The notes under the pieces were generated by a model that did no database searches, had not been told where the DNA came from, and saw only the letters and a list, made by a program, of their open reading frames with translations. A program made the position numbers and the translations under genes. Of a stretch of 64,000 nucleotides of DNA, positions 1 through 8,410 are shown one piece after another. Positions within the stretch are counted from its first letter, which is position 1, and each line of letters opens with the position of its first letter. This DNA comes from Moraxellaceae bacterium (GTDB lineage: Bacteria > Pseudomonadota > Gammaproteobacteria > Burkholderiales > Rhodocyclaceae), in the NCBI GenBank assembly GCA_031119205.1, contig JAVHYF010000009.1:69276-133275 (forward strand), in the 5' to 3' direction.

Positions 1-1
1 G

Positions 2-1060
2 GAGCTGTCGGTGGCGCTGGGGGCAGTCATCTTCGGGCTGGGGCCGGCGGTGCTGATCGGCGCCGCCTGCGCGGTACTGCTCTTCGTGCGGGCCAACATG
101 CGCGACGTCGTGCGCCACGAGTGGTCTGGCGAGACACGTCGCTCGCTCAAGGCGCGCCCGCCGGCGCTCACCGGGGTGCTCGCGCAGGAGGGGTCCAGGA
201 TCGCCCTGCTGGAACTGCAGGGGGCGCTGTTCTTCGGCACCGCCGACGGCTTGCGCACGCGGCTGGAGGGTATCGAGACATCGGTGGATACCGCGATCCT
301 CGACCTTCAGCAGGTGACCGAGATCGATGTCACGGCAGCGCGGATCCTTGTCGAGATCGCCCAGCACTGGCAGCAAGGTGGGCGGACCCTGGTGTTCGCG
401 GAATGGCCTGCGGGAGATGCACGTCGCATGCTCGTCGAAACGGCGGGGCCGCCGCAGGCGCGCAAGGCGCTGTTGTTTGCCGACACGACCGACCGCGCGC
501 TGGAGCAGGCCGAGGACCGCCTGCTGGCAAGCATGGGGCCGGATGGTGGCGAAGCAGGCCGGGCGCTGACGCTGGCCGACACCATGCTCGGGCGCGAGCT
601 CACGTCCGGCGAACTTGCCTCATTGGCCAGCGTGCTGAAGACCCTGCACTTCCAGCGCGGGGAGATCCTTTTCAGGGTCGGCGACCCCGGTGACGGTCTG
701 TACGTGAGCCTGCAGGGTGATATCGGCCTGCGCATTCCCGGTAGTGCGCGCCGCCTCGCGTCCTTTGCGCCCGGCGTGATCATCGGCGAGATGGCCAGTC
801 TCGCCCGCAGCACGCGCTCTGCCGAAGCAGTGGCCGAGTCGGATGTCATCGTCCTGAAGCTGTCGCTGGATGCCCTCGACCGCTTGCTCGTCGAGCAGCC
901 GGCGCTTGCCGCCAAGCTGCTGAAGAACATGTCGCTGCATCTGGCCGACCGGGTGCGGGCGCTGACCGGTGATCTGTCGCACTGGGTGGCGCGTGCGGCG
1001 GCGAGGCGGGTCGGCTCCTCCGTCAGCACACAGGTGCATGACGCCGAGTCGCTCGGCTAG
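2..1060 (+). CDS. SulP-type anion transporter, C-terminal part with STAS and cyclic-nucleotide-binding domains (5' truncated)
   Basis: The reading frame is already open at the window edge, so the start and most membrane segments lie upstream. The visible part begins in a hydrophobic helix (GAVIFGLGPAVLIGAACAVL), as at the end of a SulP permease. A STAS domain follows at about visible residues 50-165 (LLELQGALFFGTAD, then DLQQVTEIDVTAA). A cyclic-nucleotide-binding fold follows at about 195-320, with FQRGEILFRVGDPGDGLYV and a phosphate-cassette-like IIGEMASLARSTRSAEA. SulP proteins move sulfate, bicarbonate or related anions through the inner membrane, and STAS domains regulate them. A cNMP domain added after STAS suggests ligand control, though binding is not proven. 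The substrate cannot be told. Confidence 0.85.
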   Translation, partial: ELSVALGAVIFGLGPAVLIGAACAVLLFVRANMRDVVRHEWSGETRRSLKARPPALTGVLAQEGSRIALLELQGALFFGTADGLRTRLEGIETSVDTAILDLQQVTEIDVTAARILVEIAQHWQQGGRTLVFAEWPAGDARRMLVETAGPPQARKALLFADTTDRALEQAEDRLLASMGPDGGEAGRALTLADTMLGRELTSGELASLASVLKTLHFQRGEILFRVGDPGDGLYVSLQGDIGLRIPGSARRLASFAPGVIIGEMASLARSTRSAEAVAESDVIVLKLSLDALDRLLVEQPALAAKLLKNMSLHLADRVRALTGDLSHWVARAAARRVGSSVSTQVHDAESLG

Positions 1061-1081
1061 CGCACAGCCGCTGCGCCGGGA

Positions 1082-2233
1082 TCAGGTGCCTGGCGCCACG
1101 AGGTGCTGGAGGATAGGCCCCAGCAGCGCGGCACCCACCTGCCGGCTGCGTTCACCGTTCCAGCCGTGCTGCGCGTCCGGTGCGTTGGCGTTGTCCTTGA
1201 AGGGCATCTCCAGCGTCAGGGCGGTGCAGCCGAAGGTGTGCGCCGCCCACTTCGACGCCAGGGTCAGCAGTTCTTCATCGAAGCGGTTGTCGGCATAGCC
1301 ATGCTCGGTCTGGTAGTCCGGGCAGGCGGTGCGCAGGTTGGCAAGGAAGGCTGCCTGCAGTTGTAGGTTGCGCTCGCCGTAGCCGGGCACCATGTGGCTG
1401 CCGTCGATGAACACGTAGGGCAGGGTCTCGTCGCCGTGCAGGTCGAGGAACAGTGACATGCCGGTGGCACGCATCGCGGTCTGGATGTGCAGAACCTCGG
1501 GGCTGCGCGCCTCGGACGGCTGTCGCCATTCGCGGTTGAGGTTGGCGCCGGCGGCATTGGCGCGCAGGTTACCCAGCGTGGCGCCGTCCGGATTGGCATT
1601 GGGGACGATGTGCAGCGTGGCCAGCCGGCGCACCTCGCGCGCCACCGCATCATGCGGGTCGAGCAGGCGGGCGAGCAGACCCTCTGCACACCACTCGGCC
1701 ATGCTCTCGCCCGGATGCTGGCGAGCCTGGATCCATACGTGATGGGCGCCGCTGCCCACGTGCACGCAGTCGAGATCGCGGCCCTGCAGGCTGGCGCCGA
1801 TGCGCTCCACACGCGCCAGTGGCGACAGGTTGCAGCGGCCGATGAGTGCCTGGTGGCGTTCATGCGAATACGGCTCGAAGTAGGCCAGCCACAGCGTGTC
1901 GTGTTGCGGTGTGACTTCGATGGTCAACGCATGGCCGTCGTAGAAGGTGGTGGGAATGCGGAACCAGTGCTCGCGGTCGTAGCTCGCCGCGCAGGCGTAG
2001 CCATGCCAGCCGTCCGCGTAGCTGCAGTCGCCGGCGTTCTCGATGCACAGACGCAGCGGCATGCCGGCCGCGCCGCTGACACGGAAGTGGAACCACTGCA
2101 TGAATTCGCAATGCGTGTCGCGGCGGATCGCCAGCCGTACATGGCCGGGCTGGCTGGCATCGAGGACCTGGATGTTGCCGCTGTCGAAGTTGGCGGAGAT
2201 CTGGAGGGTCTGCGTTGGCTGCGTGGTCTGCAT
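1082..2233 (-). CDS. M14 family zinc carboxypeptidase (cytosolic carboxypeptidase-like)
   Basis: A predicted zinc metallopeptidase of 383 residues. The M14 zinc ligands appear as HPGE (in ARQHPGESMAEW) and the later His in LFLDLHGDE. NPDGATLGNLRANAAGANLN matches the substrate-binding loop, and TLEMPFKDN supplies the likely catalytic Glu near the C-terminus. The N-terminal 110 or so residues form a beta-rich domain (ISANFDSGNIQVLDA) typical of the cytosolic carboxypeptidase (AGBL/CCP) branch. No signal peptide is seen, so it probably acts in the cytoplasm. The open frame extends upstream to 2578 but that part is low-complexity shadow; the ATG at 2233 fits the family start. It lies 19 bp after the hydrolase gene, so co-transcription is likely. 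The natural substrate is unknown. Confidence 0.85.
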   Translation of the reverse strand: MQTTQPTQTLQISANFDSGNIQVLDASQPGHVRLAIRRDTHCEFMQWFHFRVSGAAGMPLRLCIENAGDCSYADGWHGYACAASYDREHWFRIPTTFYDGHALTIEVTPQHDTLWLAYFEPYSHERHQALIGRCNLSPLARVERIGASLQGRDLDCVHVGSGAHHVWIQARQHPGESMAEWCAEGLLARLLDPHDAVAREVRRLATLHIVPNANPDGATLGNLRANAAGANLNREWRQPSEARSPEVLHIQTAMRATGMSLFLDLHGDETLPYVFIDGSHMVPGYGERNLQLQAAFLANLRTACPDYQTEHGYADNRFDEELLTLASKWAAHTFGCTALTLEMPFKDNANAPDAQHGWNGERSRQVGAALLGPILQHLVAPGT

Positions 2234-2252
2234 GGTCTGCACGGGTTCAGGG

Positions 2253-3158
2253 TTAGCGGGCGGGTGACGCAGGGAGGAGTCCGGCGTCCGCCAGCCACAC
2301 GTCGAGGATCGGTTGCCACACTGCATTGCCCTGCGCGAACAGCTTGTGGCCGTCGTCGCTGTAGGGTGGGAGCAGGCGGTAGTCGGCGCGACCACCGTTG
2401 GCCTGGTAGGTCGCGTGCCAGGCTCGCGTGGTGGCCGGGTCGAAGTACTGGTCGTTCTCGGTGTACAGCCACAGCATCGGCGCGTTGGCGCTGCGGGCCA
2501 GTCGTGCGATCTCGCGGTCCATGTTCTGTGGTGCGCAGGGTTTGCCGGGATGGCGCTCGGGACTGCCACCGCTGCCACCGGCGAAGTTCACCGCGGCCTG
2601 CAGTCCGGTGATGCCGCGCGACGTGGCCGAGACGGTGGCGATGCCGCCGACCGACTGCCCGACCAGCAACAGGCGCTGCGGATCGGCCCAGGCTTCCTGC
2701 CTCATGCGTGTGACGACCGCCTGCACCTGAGCGCCACTGGCTTCCACCAGTGCACTGTAGTCATTGTTGCTGCAGCCTGCGCCGCGGTCCTCCGGGTCGC
2801 CCGCGGCAATCGTCTCGCCGTAGCCAAGCCGGGTCGGCACCGCGACCGCGAAACCCTTGCGCACGAAGTAGCGCGCGGCGGACTCGAAGCGCTGGCGGGC
2901 AGGTTTCGCGCGCCCCTCGCGACTGCCGGCACGCCCGTGGCTGATGACCACCAGCGGAAAAGGACCGTCGCCTTGCGGACGGAAGACGGTGACCGGGATG
3001 TTGCCGGCGACCTCGCGCCCCTTGATGTCGCGTGCGGCAACCGGCAGGTGCCACACCTCCTCGCGTAGCGCCTGGTCGAGCGTCTGCGCGGTCGTGACGA
3101 GCACACCGTGCAGTCCAAGCAGGATGAGGACGAGAAACCGTTTCAGGCAGGCACGCAT
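2253..3158 (-). CDS. Exported dienelactone hydrolase-like alpha/beta hydrolase (paralogue 1)
   Basis: A 301-residue alpha/beta hydrolase with an N-terminal signal peptide (RFLVLILLGLHGVLVTTAQT), so probably periplasmic. The triad is readable: nucleophile in GQSVGG, Asp in YTENDQYF, His in DDGHKLF. PFPLVVISHGRAGSREGR forms the oxyanion region, and RYFVRKGFAVAVPTRLGYG is shared almost word for word with the neighbour at 3246-4475. The two are clearly paralogues from a tandem duplication. Predicted activity is ester or lactone hydrolysis; the substrate is not known. It sits between that paralogue and the M14 carboxypeptidase, all on the minus strand. Confidence 0.8.
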   Translation of the reverse strand: MRACLKRFLVLILLGLHGVLVTTAQTLDQALREEVWHLPVAARDIKGREVAGNIPVTVFRPQGDGPFPLVVISHGRAGSREGRAKPARQRFESAARYFVRKGFAVAVPTRLGYGETIAAGDPEDRGAGCSNNDYSALVEASGAQVQAVVTRMRQEAWADPQRLLLVGQSVGGIATVSATSRGITGLQAAVNFAGGSGGSPERHPGKPCAPQNMDREIARLARSANAPMLWLYTENDQYFDPATTRAWHATYQANGGRADYRLLPPYSDDGHKLFAQGNAVWQPILDVWLADAGLLPASPAR

Positions 3159-3245
3159 GACCGGACCGGAGTGGTGCGAGAGCTCGCAGGGTAAGCGAAA
3201 GCGGGGAGGACGGGAGAAGACGGTAGAAGGCGGGAAGACGCGCGC

Positions 3246-4475
3246 CTACCAGACGACGCTGTCGTCCACCGCGTAGAGCCGGCAGGCGCTGTCGCGCTCG
3301 CGTCTACACAGGGCCAGAGAGCGAGAAAGGGCGTCGTCGCCGGAGATCGCCGCGTAGCGTCCTTCAGGGCCGACGGCGAAGGCGCGCGGCGTCTTCATGT
3401 CGAGGAACTTGCGGTACTGCTCGACGCCACCAGCGGGCAGGGGCGGCAGGCTCCTGACGTCGTCGAGCGCGGCGTAGTCGGTGGCGGGGGGACGCTTGAT
3501 CGCACCGGCTTGCGTGAAGCCGTGGCGTGCGAGTTCCTCGTCGAACATCGCCTGCCACTGGTCGTTGGCGAGCACGAACCAGGCGTGACCGTCTTCGCCG
3601 AAGGACGGCAGCATCGTCATGCTGGCGCGGGCGCCACCGGCCTTGTAGGCGTCGAACCACATCTGCGCCGCAGGGGGCGCGAAGAACATGTCGTTCTCGT
3701 TGTAGATCCACCACGATGGCGCACGTGCCTCACGGCCCAGGCGGGTGAGGTGGGTGGCGAGTTCCTCCGGTACGCAGGGTGCGCCGGGGTGGCTGCCGGG
3801 GCTGCCGGCGCGGCCGCCGGCAATCGCGATCGTCAGCGCCAGGCCGGGGATGTCGCGCGAGCCGGCGGCCAGTGCTGCCAGCGCACCGGTCGAGTGGCCG
3901 AGCACGATGGTCTTGCCGGCATCCACCCAGGGCTCCTGCTGCAGGCGTCGTGCGATGGCTTCGTTCTGGCGGGCCTGGGCTTCCAGCATGGCGCCGCTGT
4001 CGAGGTTCTTGCAGTCGTCGCTGTGGTCTTCCGGATCGCCCGCGTCGGCGGTCCAGCCGTAACCGAGCCGGGTCGGCACCGCCACGGCGAAGCCCTTGCG
4101 CACGAAATAGCGGGAGGCGAACTCGAAGCGCACGCGCAGCGGTTTGCCGCGCCCCTCGCGGCCGGTGGTGCGGCCGTGGTTGATGATCACGAGCGGGAAG
4201 GGGCCGTCACCGTCCGGCCGGAATACCGTCACCGGAATGTTGCCGTGTGAGCCTTTGCCGAAGCGGTCTTTTGCGTCCACCGGCAGTTCGACGATGTGCT
4301 CGTGCACGTCGGTGTTGAAGACCAGTGCGCGGTTGCCGACCGGCTTGGCGATCACCAGCGCGAAGCTGGCGATCACGAGGGCCAGCAGATTGCGCACCCA
4401 GTGAGGGTGTGGTGGCCCGTCACTGCTGAAGAGGTGGAAGTCGCTGCGTGGCTGGAAGCTGGCGTACGCAGGCAT
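3246..4475 (-). CDS. Dienelactone hydrolase-like alpha/beta hydrolase with C-terminal extension (paralogue 2)
   Basis: A 409-residue protein. An N-terminal hydrophobic segment (NLLALVIASFALVIAKPVG) after about 28 polar residues acts as signal or anchor. The hydrolase core spans roughly residues 60-320, with nucleophile GHSTGA, Asp in YNENDMFF and His in EDGHAWF. It shares long stretches with the gene at 2253-3158, including PFPLVIINHGR and RYFVRKGFAVAVPTRLGYG. Unlike that paralogue it carries about 55 extra residues at the end (AFAVGPEGRYAAISGDDAL ... CRLYAVDDSVVW), a short tail with two cysteines that I have seen in other exported proteobacterial proteins but cannot assign a function. The substrate is unknown. 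Confidence 0.78.
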   Translation of the reverse strand: MPAYASFQPRSDFHLFSSDGPPHPHWVRNLLALVIASFALVIAKPVGNRALVFNTDVHEHIVELPVDAKDRFGKGSHGNIPVTVFRPDGDGPFPLVIINHGRTTGREGRGKPLRVRFEFASRYFVRKGFAVAVPTRLGYGWTADAGDPEDHSDDCKNLDSGAMLEAQARQNEAIARRLQQEPWVDAGKTIVLGHSTGALAALAAGSRDIPGLALTIAIAGGRAGSPGSHPGAPCVPEELATHLTRLGREARAPSWWIYNENDMFFAPPAAQMWFDAYKAGGARASMTMLPSFGEDGHAWFVLANDQWQAMFDEELARHGFTQAGAIKRPPATDYAALDDVRSLPPLPAGGVEQYRKFLDMKTPRAFAVGPEGRYAAISGDDALSRSLALCRRERDSACRLYAVDDSVVW

Positions 4476-4487
4476 GAGCCGTGGCGA

Positions 4488-5846
4488 TCAGAGCCCGGCC
4501 AGGCGCGACTTGGCGAGCGGCGGATTCTTGGCGAAGTAGCGCTTGATGCCGCGCAGCAGTGCGTCCGCCATCTTGTCCTGGTAGGCGTCGTCGGCCAGGC
4601 GCTTTTCTTCGTCCGGGTTGGAGATGAAGGCCGTCTCGACCAGGATGGACGGGATGTCCGGTGCTTTCAGCACGGCAAAGCCGGCTTCTTCGACGTGTGC
4701 CTTGTGCAGGCGGTTGATGCCACCGATTTCGTCCAGCACCACCTTGCCCAGCTTCATGCTGTCGTTGTTGGTGGCGGTCTGCGACAGGTCCATCAGGGTA
4801 CGGGCGAGGTGGCCGTCCTTGACGCCGAGGTTCACGCCGCCGATGAGGTCGGCCGCGTTTTCTTTCTGCGCGAGCCATCGCGCGGCGGTGCTGCTGGCGC
4901 CGCGGTCGGACAGCACGAACACCGAGCTGCCGTGTGCGTCTGGCTTGATGAAGGCGTCGGCGTGGATGGACACGAAGAGGTCGGCCTGCACGCGACGCGC
5001 TTTGGCGACGCGCTGGTTGAGCGGCACGAAGAAATCGGCATCCCGCGTCATCATGGCGCGCATGTTCGGCTCGGCATCGATCTTGGCCTTGAGGCGGCGC
5101 GCGATGGCGAGGGTGACGTTCTTCTCGTAGGTGCCACGGCGGCCGACGGCGCCGGGGTCTTCACCGCCGTGGCCGGGATCCAGCGCGATGGTGATCATGC
5201 GTGTGACCGGCACCGGCTTGTCGGAGGACTTCGGCTCGCGGGTGACGATGTCCGGCACGGGGCGCGTGGGTTCGCGGGGTGCCTCGGGCAAGGCGGCGGT
5301 GCTCGGCAGGTTGCTGGACGCGATCTGCGGCGTGGGCCCATCCGGCTCGCCTGCGGCAGCGGCTTCCGGCGAGCGCTTCTCGATCAATGCCATCAGCGGA
5401 TCGATCGGCTCGGTGGGGTACAGGTCCAGCACCAGGCGGTGGCCGTACTCGCCCACCGGCGGCAGCGTGAACACCTGCGGCTGGATCTCCTTCTTGAGCT
5501 CCACCACGAGGCGGACCACGCCGGGGCGGTTGCGGCCGGCGCGGATCAGCTTGATGTAGGGGTCGGCGTCGGTGATGCGCTCCGGCAGGCCTTGCAGGAT
5601 GCTGTTGAACTCCACGCCTTCCAGGTCGACCACCAGGCGCTCGGGGTTCTTCACGATCTGGTGGCTGAAGCGCAGCAGGTCGCGCGCTTCCAGGGTAATG
5701 CGGGTGTAGTCCTGCGCCGGCCACACGCGCACTGCGAGGACGCGGGATTCGGCGGCAGCGAAAACGGGGGTGACGTTAAGCAGCAGGGCAGCGGCGCCGA
5801 AGCGCAGCAGCGCACGCCGGTTCAGATCGTGGTTCGACTCAGACAT
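4488..5846 (-). CDS. amiC: N-acetylmuramoyl-L-alanine amidase AmiC
   Basis: A zinc amidase that cuts the bond between MurNAc and the stem peptide, needed to split the septal wall during division; it acts in the periplasm. The N-terminus carries a twin-arginine signal (NRRALLRFGAAALLLNV), as in E. coli AmiC. An AMIN domain (about residues 35-150) follows, then a Pro-rich linker, then the Amidase_3 domain (about 215-440). Zinc ligands are readable in DPGHGGEDPG (His), TYEKNVTLA (Glu) and VSIHADAF (His), with the catalytic Glu in ILVETAFISNPDEE. Length (452) is normal. The start overlaps the tsaE end by 25 bp, an arrangement common in Betaproteobacteria. Confidence 0.95.
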   Translation of the reverse strand: MSESNHDLNRRALLRFGAAALLLNVTPVFAAAESRVLAVRVWPAQDYTRITLEARDLLRFSHQIVKNPERLVVDLEGVEFNSILQGLPERITDADPYIKLIRAGRNRPGVVRLVVELKKEIQPQVFTLPPVGEYGHRLVLDLYPTEPIDPLMALIEKRSPEAAAAGEPDGPTPQIASSNLPSTAALPEAPREPTRPVPDIVTREPKSSDKPVPVTRMITIALDPGHGGEDPGAVGRRGTYEKNVTLAIARRLKAKIDAEPNMRAMMTRDADFFVPLNQRVAKARRVQADLFVSIHADAFIKPDAHGSSVFVLSDRGASSTAARWLAQKENAADLIGGVNLGVKDGHLARTLMDLSQTATNNDSMKLGKVVLDEIGGINRLHKAHVEEAGFAVLKAPDIPSILVETAFISNPDEEKRLADDAYQDKMADALLRGIKRYFAKNPPLAKSRLAGL

Positions 5847-6355
5847 GCACGACCCCGCTCGGTGAGGGCGAGGTATTCGATATCCCGTGCGTCGCCGACG
5901 ACAGTGAGCCGCAGCTCGATGTCGGGCTGCGGAACATGCGGGAGGGCTTTGTCAGCCCATTCCACGAGACAGGCGCCAGTGCCGGTGAAGTACTCATCCA
6001 GGCCGGCTTCGAGAAATTCGTCGGCATGTGTGAACCGATAGAAATCAAAGTGATACAGGGGGATTCTAGAAACTGTATAAGGTTCTAGCAAGGTGTAAGT
6101 GGGGCTTTTTACATTTCCGGTGTGGCCCAGGGCACGCAATAACCCCCGGGTAAGTGTGGTTTTGCCCGCGCCGAGGTCGCCGCTCAGCCAGACCACCAGG
6201 CCTGCTTCCATGGCGGGCGCCAGTGCGGCGCCGAAGGCTTCGGTGGCGGCCGCATCGGCCAGATGGCGCCTTGTCGGTCCTTGCTTCAGCTCCGCTGGCT
6301 GCGTGGCGGAGGCGGGCTTGGCACTATCATCGGCGGCGTGAGCGGAGTCGGACAT
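5822..6355 (-). CDS. tsaE: tRNA threonylcarbamoyladenosine biosynthesis ATPase TsaE
   Basis: TsaE is the ATPase partner of TsaB/TsaD in making t6A37 of ANN-decoding tRNAs in the cytoplasm. The 177-residue protein shows the Walker A GDLGAGKTTLTRGLL, then KSPTYTLLEPY, HFDFYR and VEWADK, all family signatures. The first 30 or so residues (Ala/Pro-rich) are an unusual extension. The ATG at 6355 is the first sensible start; the open frame further upstream is antisense to queG. Its 5' end overlaps the divergent queG start, and its 3' end overlaps amiC. Confidence 0.93.
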   Translation of the reverse strand: MSDSAHAADDSAKPASATQPAELKQGPTRRHLADAAATEAFGAALAPAMEAGLVVWLSGDLGAGKTTLTRGLLRALGHTGNVKSPTYTLLEPYTVSRIPLYHFDFYRFTHADEFLEAGLDEYFTGTGACLVEWADKALPHVPQPDIELRLTVVGDARDIEYLALTERGRACLSRTTI

Positions 6356-7435
6356 CCTTTGGAATCTCGAGAGCAACAAGTGCGGCTGGAAGGCGAGGCC
6401 CTGGCAGCGCGTATCCGCGGCTGGGGCTTCGAGCTGGGCTTCGATGCGGTGGGTTTTGCCGGGGTGGACCTGCAGGCGGCCGAGCAGGGCCTGCTCGACT
6501 GGCTGGCGGCCGGCTTCCATGGCGAAATGGATTATATGGCCCGCCATGGTGTGAAGCGGGCGCGCCCGGCCGAGCTGGTGCCGGGCACGGTGAGCGCCAT
6601 TTCGGTACGCATGAACTACTGGCCGGAGCGCGAGCTGGCCGACGCCGAGGAGGCGCTGGCCGACCCGCAGCGCGCCTACGTGTCCCGCTACGCGCTGGGG
6701 CGTGACTATCACAAGGTGTTGCGCAACCGCCTGCAGAAGCTGGCCGACCGGGTGGCGGCCGAGGTCGGCAGCTTCGGCCACCGCGTCTTCGTGGACTCCG
6801 CGCCGGTGCTGGAAGTGGCGCTGGCCACGCAGGCCGGCCTGGGCTGGCGTGGCAAGCACACGCTGTTGCTGAACCGGGACTCCGGTTCCTGCTTTTTCCT
6901 CGGCGAGATCTACACCGATCTGGCCTTGCCCGCCGATTCGCCGCCGGAAGAGCACTGCGGGCGATGCACCCGCTGCATCGACGCCTGCCCGACGCAGGCC
7001 ATCGTGGCGCCGTATTCGGTGGACGCACGGCGCTGCATCTCCTATCTGACCATTGAGCTGAAAGGCGGCATCCCGGAAGAATTCCGCGGCGCGATGGGCA
7101 ACCGGATCTATGGCTGCGACGACTGCCAGCTGGCGTGCCCGTGGAACCGCTTCGCGCAGGTGACGCGTGAGGCCGACTTCTCGCCGCGTCACCGCCTGGA
7201 CGCGGCCTCGCTGGCTGAGCTGTTCGGCTGGAGCGCGGCGGACTTCGCCGAGCGCACCGCGGGTTCGGCCATCCACCGCATCGGCCACGAGCGCTGGCTG
7301 CGCAACATCGCGGTGGCGCTGGGCAATGCGCCGACTTCGCCCGAAGTGCTGGCCGCGCTGCGCAGCCGGGCGGACGATGCGTCCGTGCTGGTGCGCGAGC
7401 ACGTGGCCTGGGCGCTGGCGCGTCACGGCGCCTGA
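6338..7435 (+). CDS. queG: Epoxyqueuosine reductase QueG
   Basis: QueG reduces epoxyqueuosine to queuosine on tRNA, the last step of the pathway, using cobalamin and two 4Fe-4S clusters. The two cluster motifs are plain: CGRCTRCIDACPTQAI and CDDCQLACPWNR. The N-terminal part (RGWGFELGFDAVGFAG) and SAPVLEVALATQAGLGWRGK match the family. The C-terminus has a HEAT-like segment (ALRSRADDASVLVREHVAWALARHG). No ATG is present near the expected N-terminus, so I chose the GTG at 6338, giving 365 residues. The gene diverges from and slightly overlaps tsaE. cobA at 19408-20178 supports corrinoid or siroheme supply. Confidence 0.92.
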   Translation: MSGVGHPLESREQQVRLEGEALAARIRGWGFELGFDAVGFAGVDLQAAEQGLLDWLAAGFHGEMDYMARHGVKRARPAELVPGTVSAISVRMNYWPERELADAEEALADPQRAYVSRYALGRDYHKVLRNRLQKLADRVAAEVGSFGHRVFVDSAPVLEVALATQAGLGWRGKHTLLLNRDSGSCFFLGEIYTDLALPADSPPEEHCGRCTRCIDACPTQAIVAPYSVDARRCISYLTIELKGGIPEEFRGAMGNRIYGCDDCQLACPWNRFAQVTREADFSPRHRLDAASLAELFGWSAADFAERTAGSAIHRIGHERWLRNIAVALGNAPTSPEVLAALRSRADDASVLVREHVAWALARHGA

Positions 7436-7495
7436 GGGCGTTGGCGGGCGCTACACTGCGCGGCCTGTCATCACCAACCCAGCAAGCACCCCAAC

Positions 7496-7825
7496 ATGGC
7501 TTTCGCAGACAACCTCAAGCACCTGCCCGGCGTGTCCCATCTCGCTGCCCTGCAACTCCTGGACGCCGACGGCACGGTAGTGGCGACCATCGAACACAAG
7601 CAGGGCCAGATCGGCTCGCTGACGCTGTACAACCATCTGGCGCAGACCTACGGTGCGATCACGCCTGACGCTGCCCGCAAGGGGCTGGAGCTGTATGCCG
7701 AGCACACCGACGATGCCCGTACCAACCCCGGCAAGCACCCCAATATCGACCGCCTGTTCGCGCTGGAGACCAGCGGGAACTCGCTGCGCGTGAAACACGT
7801 CTTCGTCAGCAGTCAGGCGGAATAA
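7496..7825 (+). CDS. DUF2322-like small conserved protein
   Basis: A 109-residue soluble protein without signal peptide or membrane segment. The sequence (LDADGTVVATIEHKQGQIGS, LYNHLAQTYGAI, HPNIDRLFAL) looks like the DUF2322 family of short conserved proteins in Beta- and Gammaproteobacteria, whose function is not known. The family call is from memory and should be treated as tentative. It follows queG by 60 bp and precedes the cytochrome gene by 69 bp; both are on the same strand. Confidence 0.7.
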   Translation: MAFADNLKHLPGVSHLAALQLLDADGTVVATIEHKQGQIGSLTLYNHLAQTYGAITPDAARKGLELYAEHTDDARTNPGKHPNIDRLFALETSGNSLRVKHVFVSSQAE

Positions 7826-7894
7826 AACACTGGCCGCCTGCGTTCTACCTCCTGCATCCGTTCCATCCCACCACCAGAGAAAGGGAGTACTGCA

Positions 7895-8356
7895 ATGCAG
7901 CTTCGCCATGTAATCGTCCTGACCGCCGCCGCCCTCGGCACTGTCGCGGCCACTGCCCAGACCTTCAAGCCGGAAGACCAGATCAAGTATCGCCAGTCGG
8001 TGATGCAGGTCACCCAGCGCAGCCTGGGCGCCCTCAACGGCATGATCCGCGGCGACACGCCGTACAACAAGGAACTGGCGGTCAAGCACGCCGAGACCAT
8101 CGCCAACCTGATCGCCTGGTCGGGCGCCTCGTTCGGCCCCGGGACCGACAAGGGCGCGCCGACGCGTGCGGACGCCAGGATCTGGAGCGAGCCGGACAAG
8201 TTCAAGGCGCTCTACGACAAGCACATCGCCGAAGCCGGCAAGCTGCCCGCCGCCGCAGCGGGGGACGCCAACACGCTGAAGGCGCAGTTCGCTGAAGTGA
8301 CGCGCAACTGCAAGACCTGTCACGACGACTACCGCAGCCGCGAGTACCGCAACTGA
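7895..8356 (+). CDS. Cytochrome c'-like periplasmic monohaem cytochrome
   Basis: A 153-residue exported cytochrome. A signal peptide (HVIVLTAAALGTVAATAQT) ends near residue 22. The haem motif CKTCH is close to the C-terminus (CKTCHDDYRSREYRN), the hallmark of class II (c'-type) four-helix cytochromes. Proteins of this kind bind NO or carry electrons in the periplasm; the exact role is not visible. A good ribosome site (AAAGGGAG) lies about 8 bases before the ATG. The last codons and stop form the first unit of a 12-bp repeat series that continues downstream. Confidence 0.9.
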   Translation: MQLRHVIVLTAAALGTVAATAQTFKPEDQIKYRQSVMQVTQRSLGALNGMIRGDTPYNKELAVKHAETIANLIAWSGASFGPGTDKGAPTRADARIWSEPDKFKALYDKHIAEAGKLPAAAAGDANTLKAQFAEVTRNCKTCHDDYRSREYRN

Positions 8357-8404
8357 CATCGCGACTGGGATAGCAACTGAGATAGCAACCGCGATCGCCA
8401 CTGA
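8345..8404 (+). repeat. Five imperfect 12-bp tandem repeats at the end of the cytochrome gene
   Basis: Five adjacent 12-mers fit a loose pattern GAT(A/C)GC(A/C)ACTGA: TACCGCAACTGA, CATCGCGACTGG, GATAGCAACTGA, GATAGCAACCGC, GATCGCCACTGA. The first unit encodes the last residues (Tyr-Arg-Asn-stop) of the cytochrome, so the array seems to have grown from the coding end. No function is known. Confidence 0.75.
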
Positions 8405-8410
8405 ACGAGA

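Noticed and set aside
2234..2578. Upstream extension of the M14 carboxypeptidase to 498 residues
   Set aside because: The extra 115 residues are Arg/Thr/Pro-rich and overlap the hydrolase gene in another frame; the family fold begins after 2233.
4296..6041. Plus-strand frame of 581 codons opposite amiC
   Set aside because: AmiC on the minus strand has a full catalytic site; the plus frame has only His/Val/Gly-rich shadow sequence.
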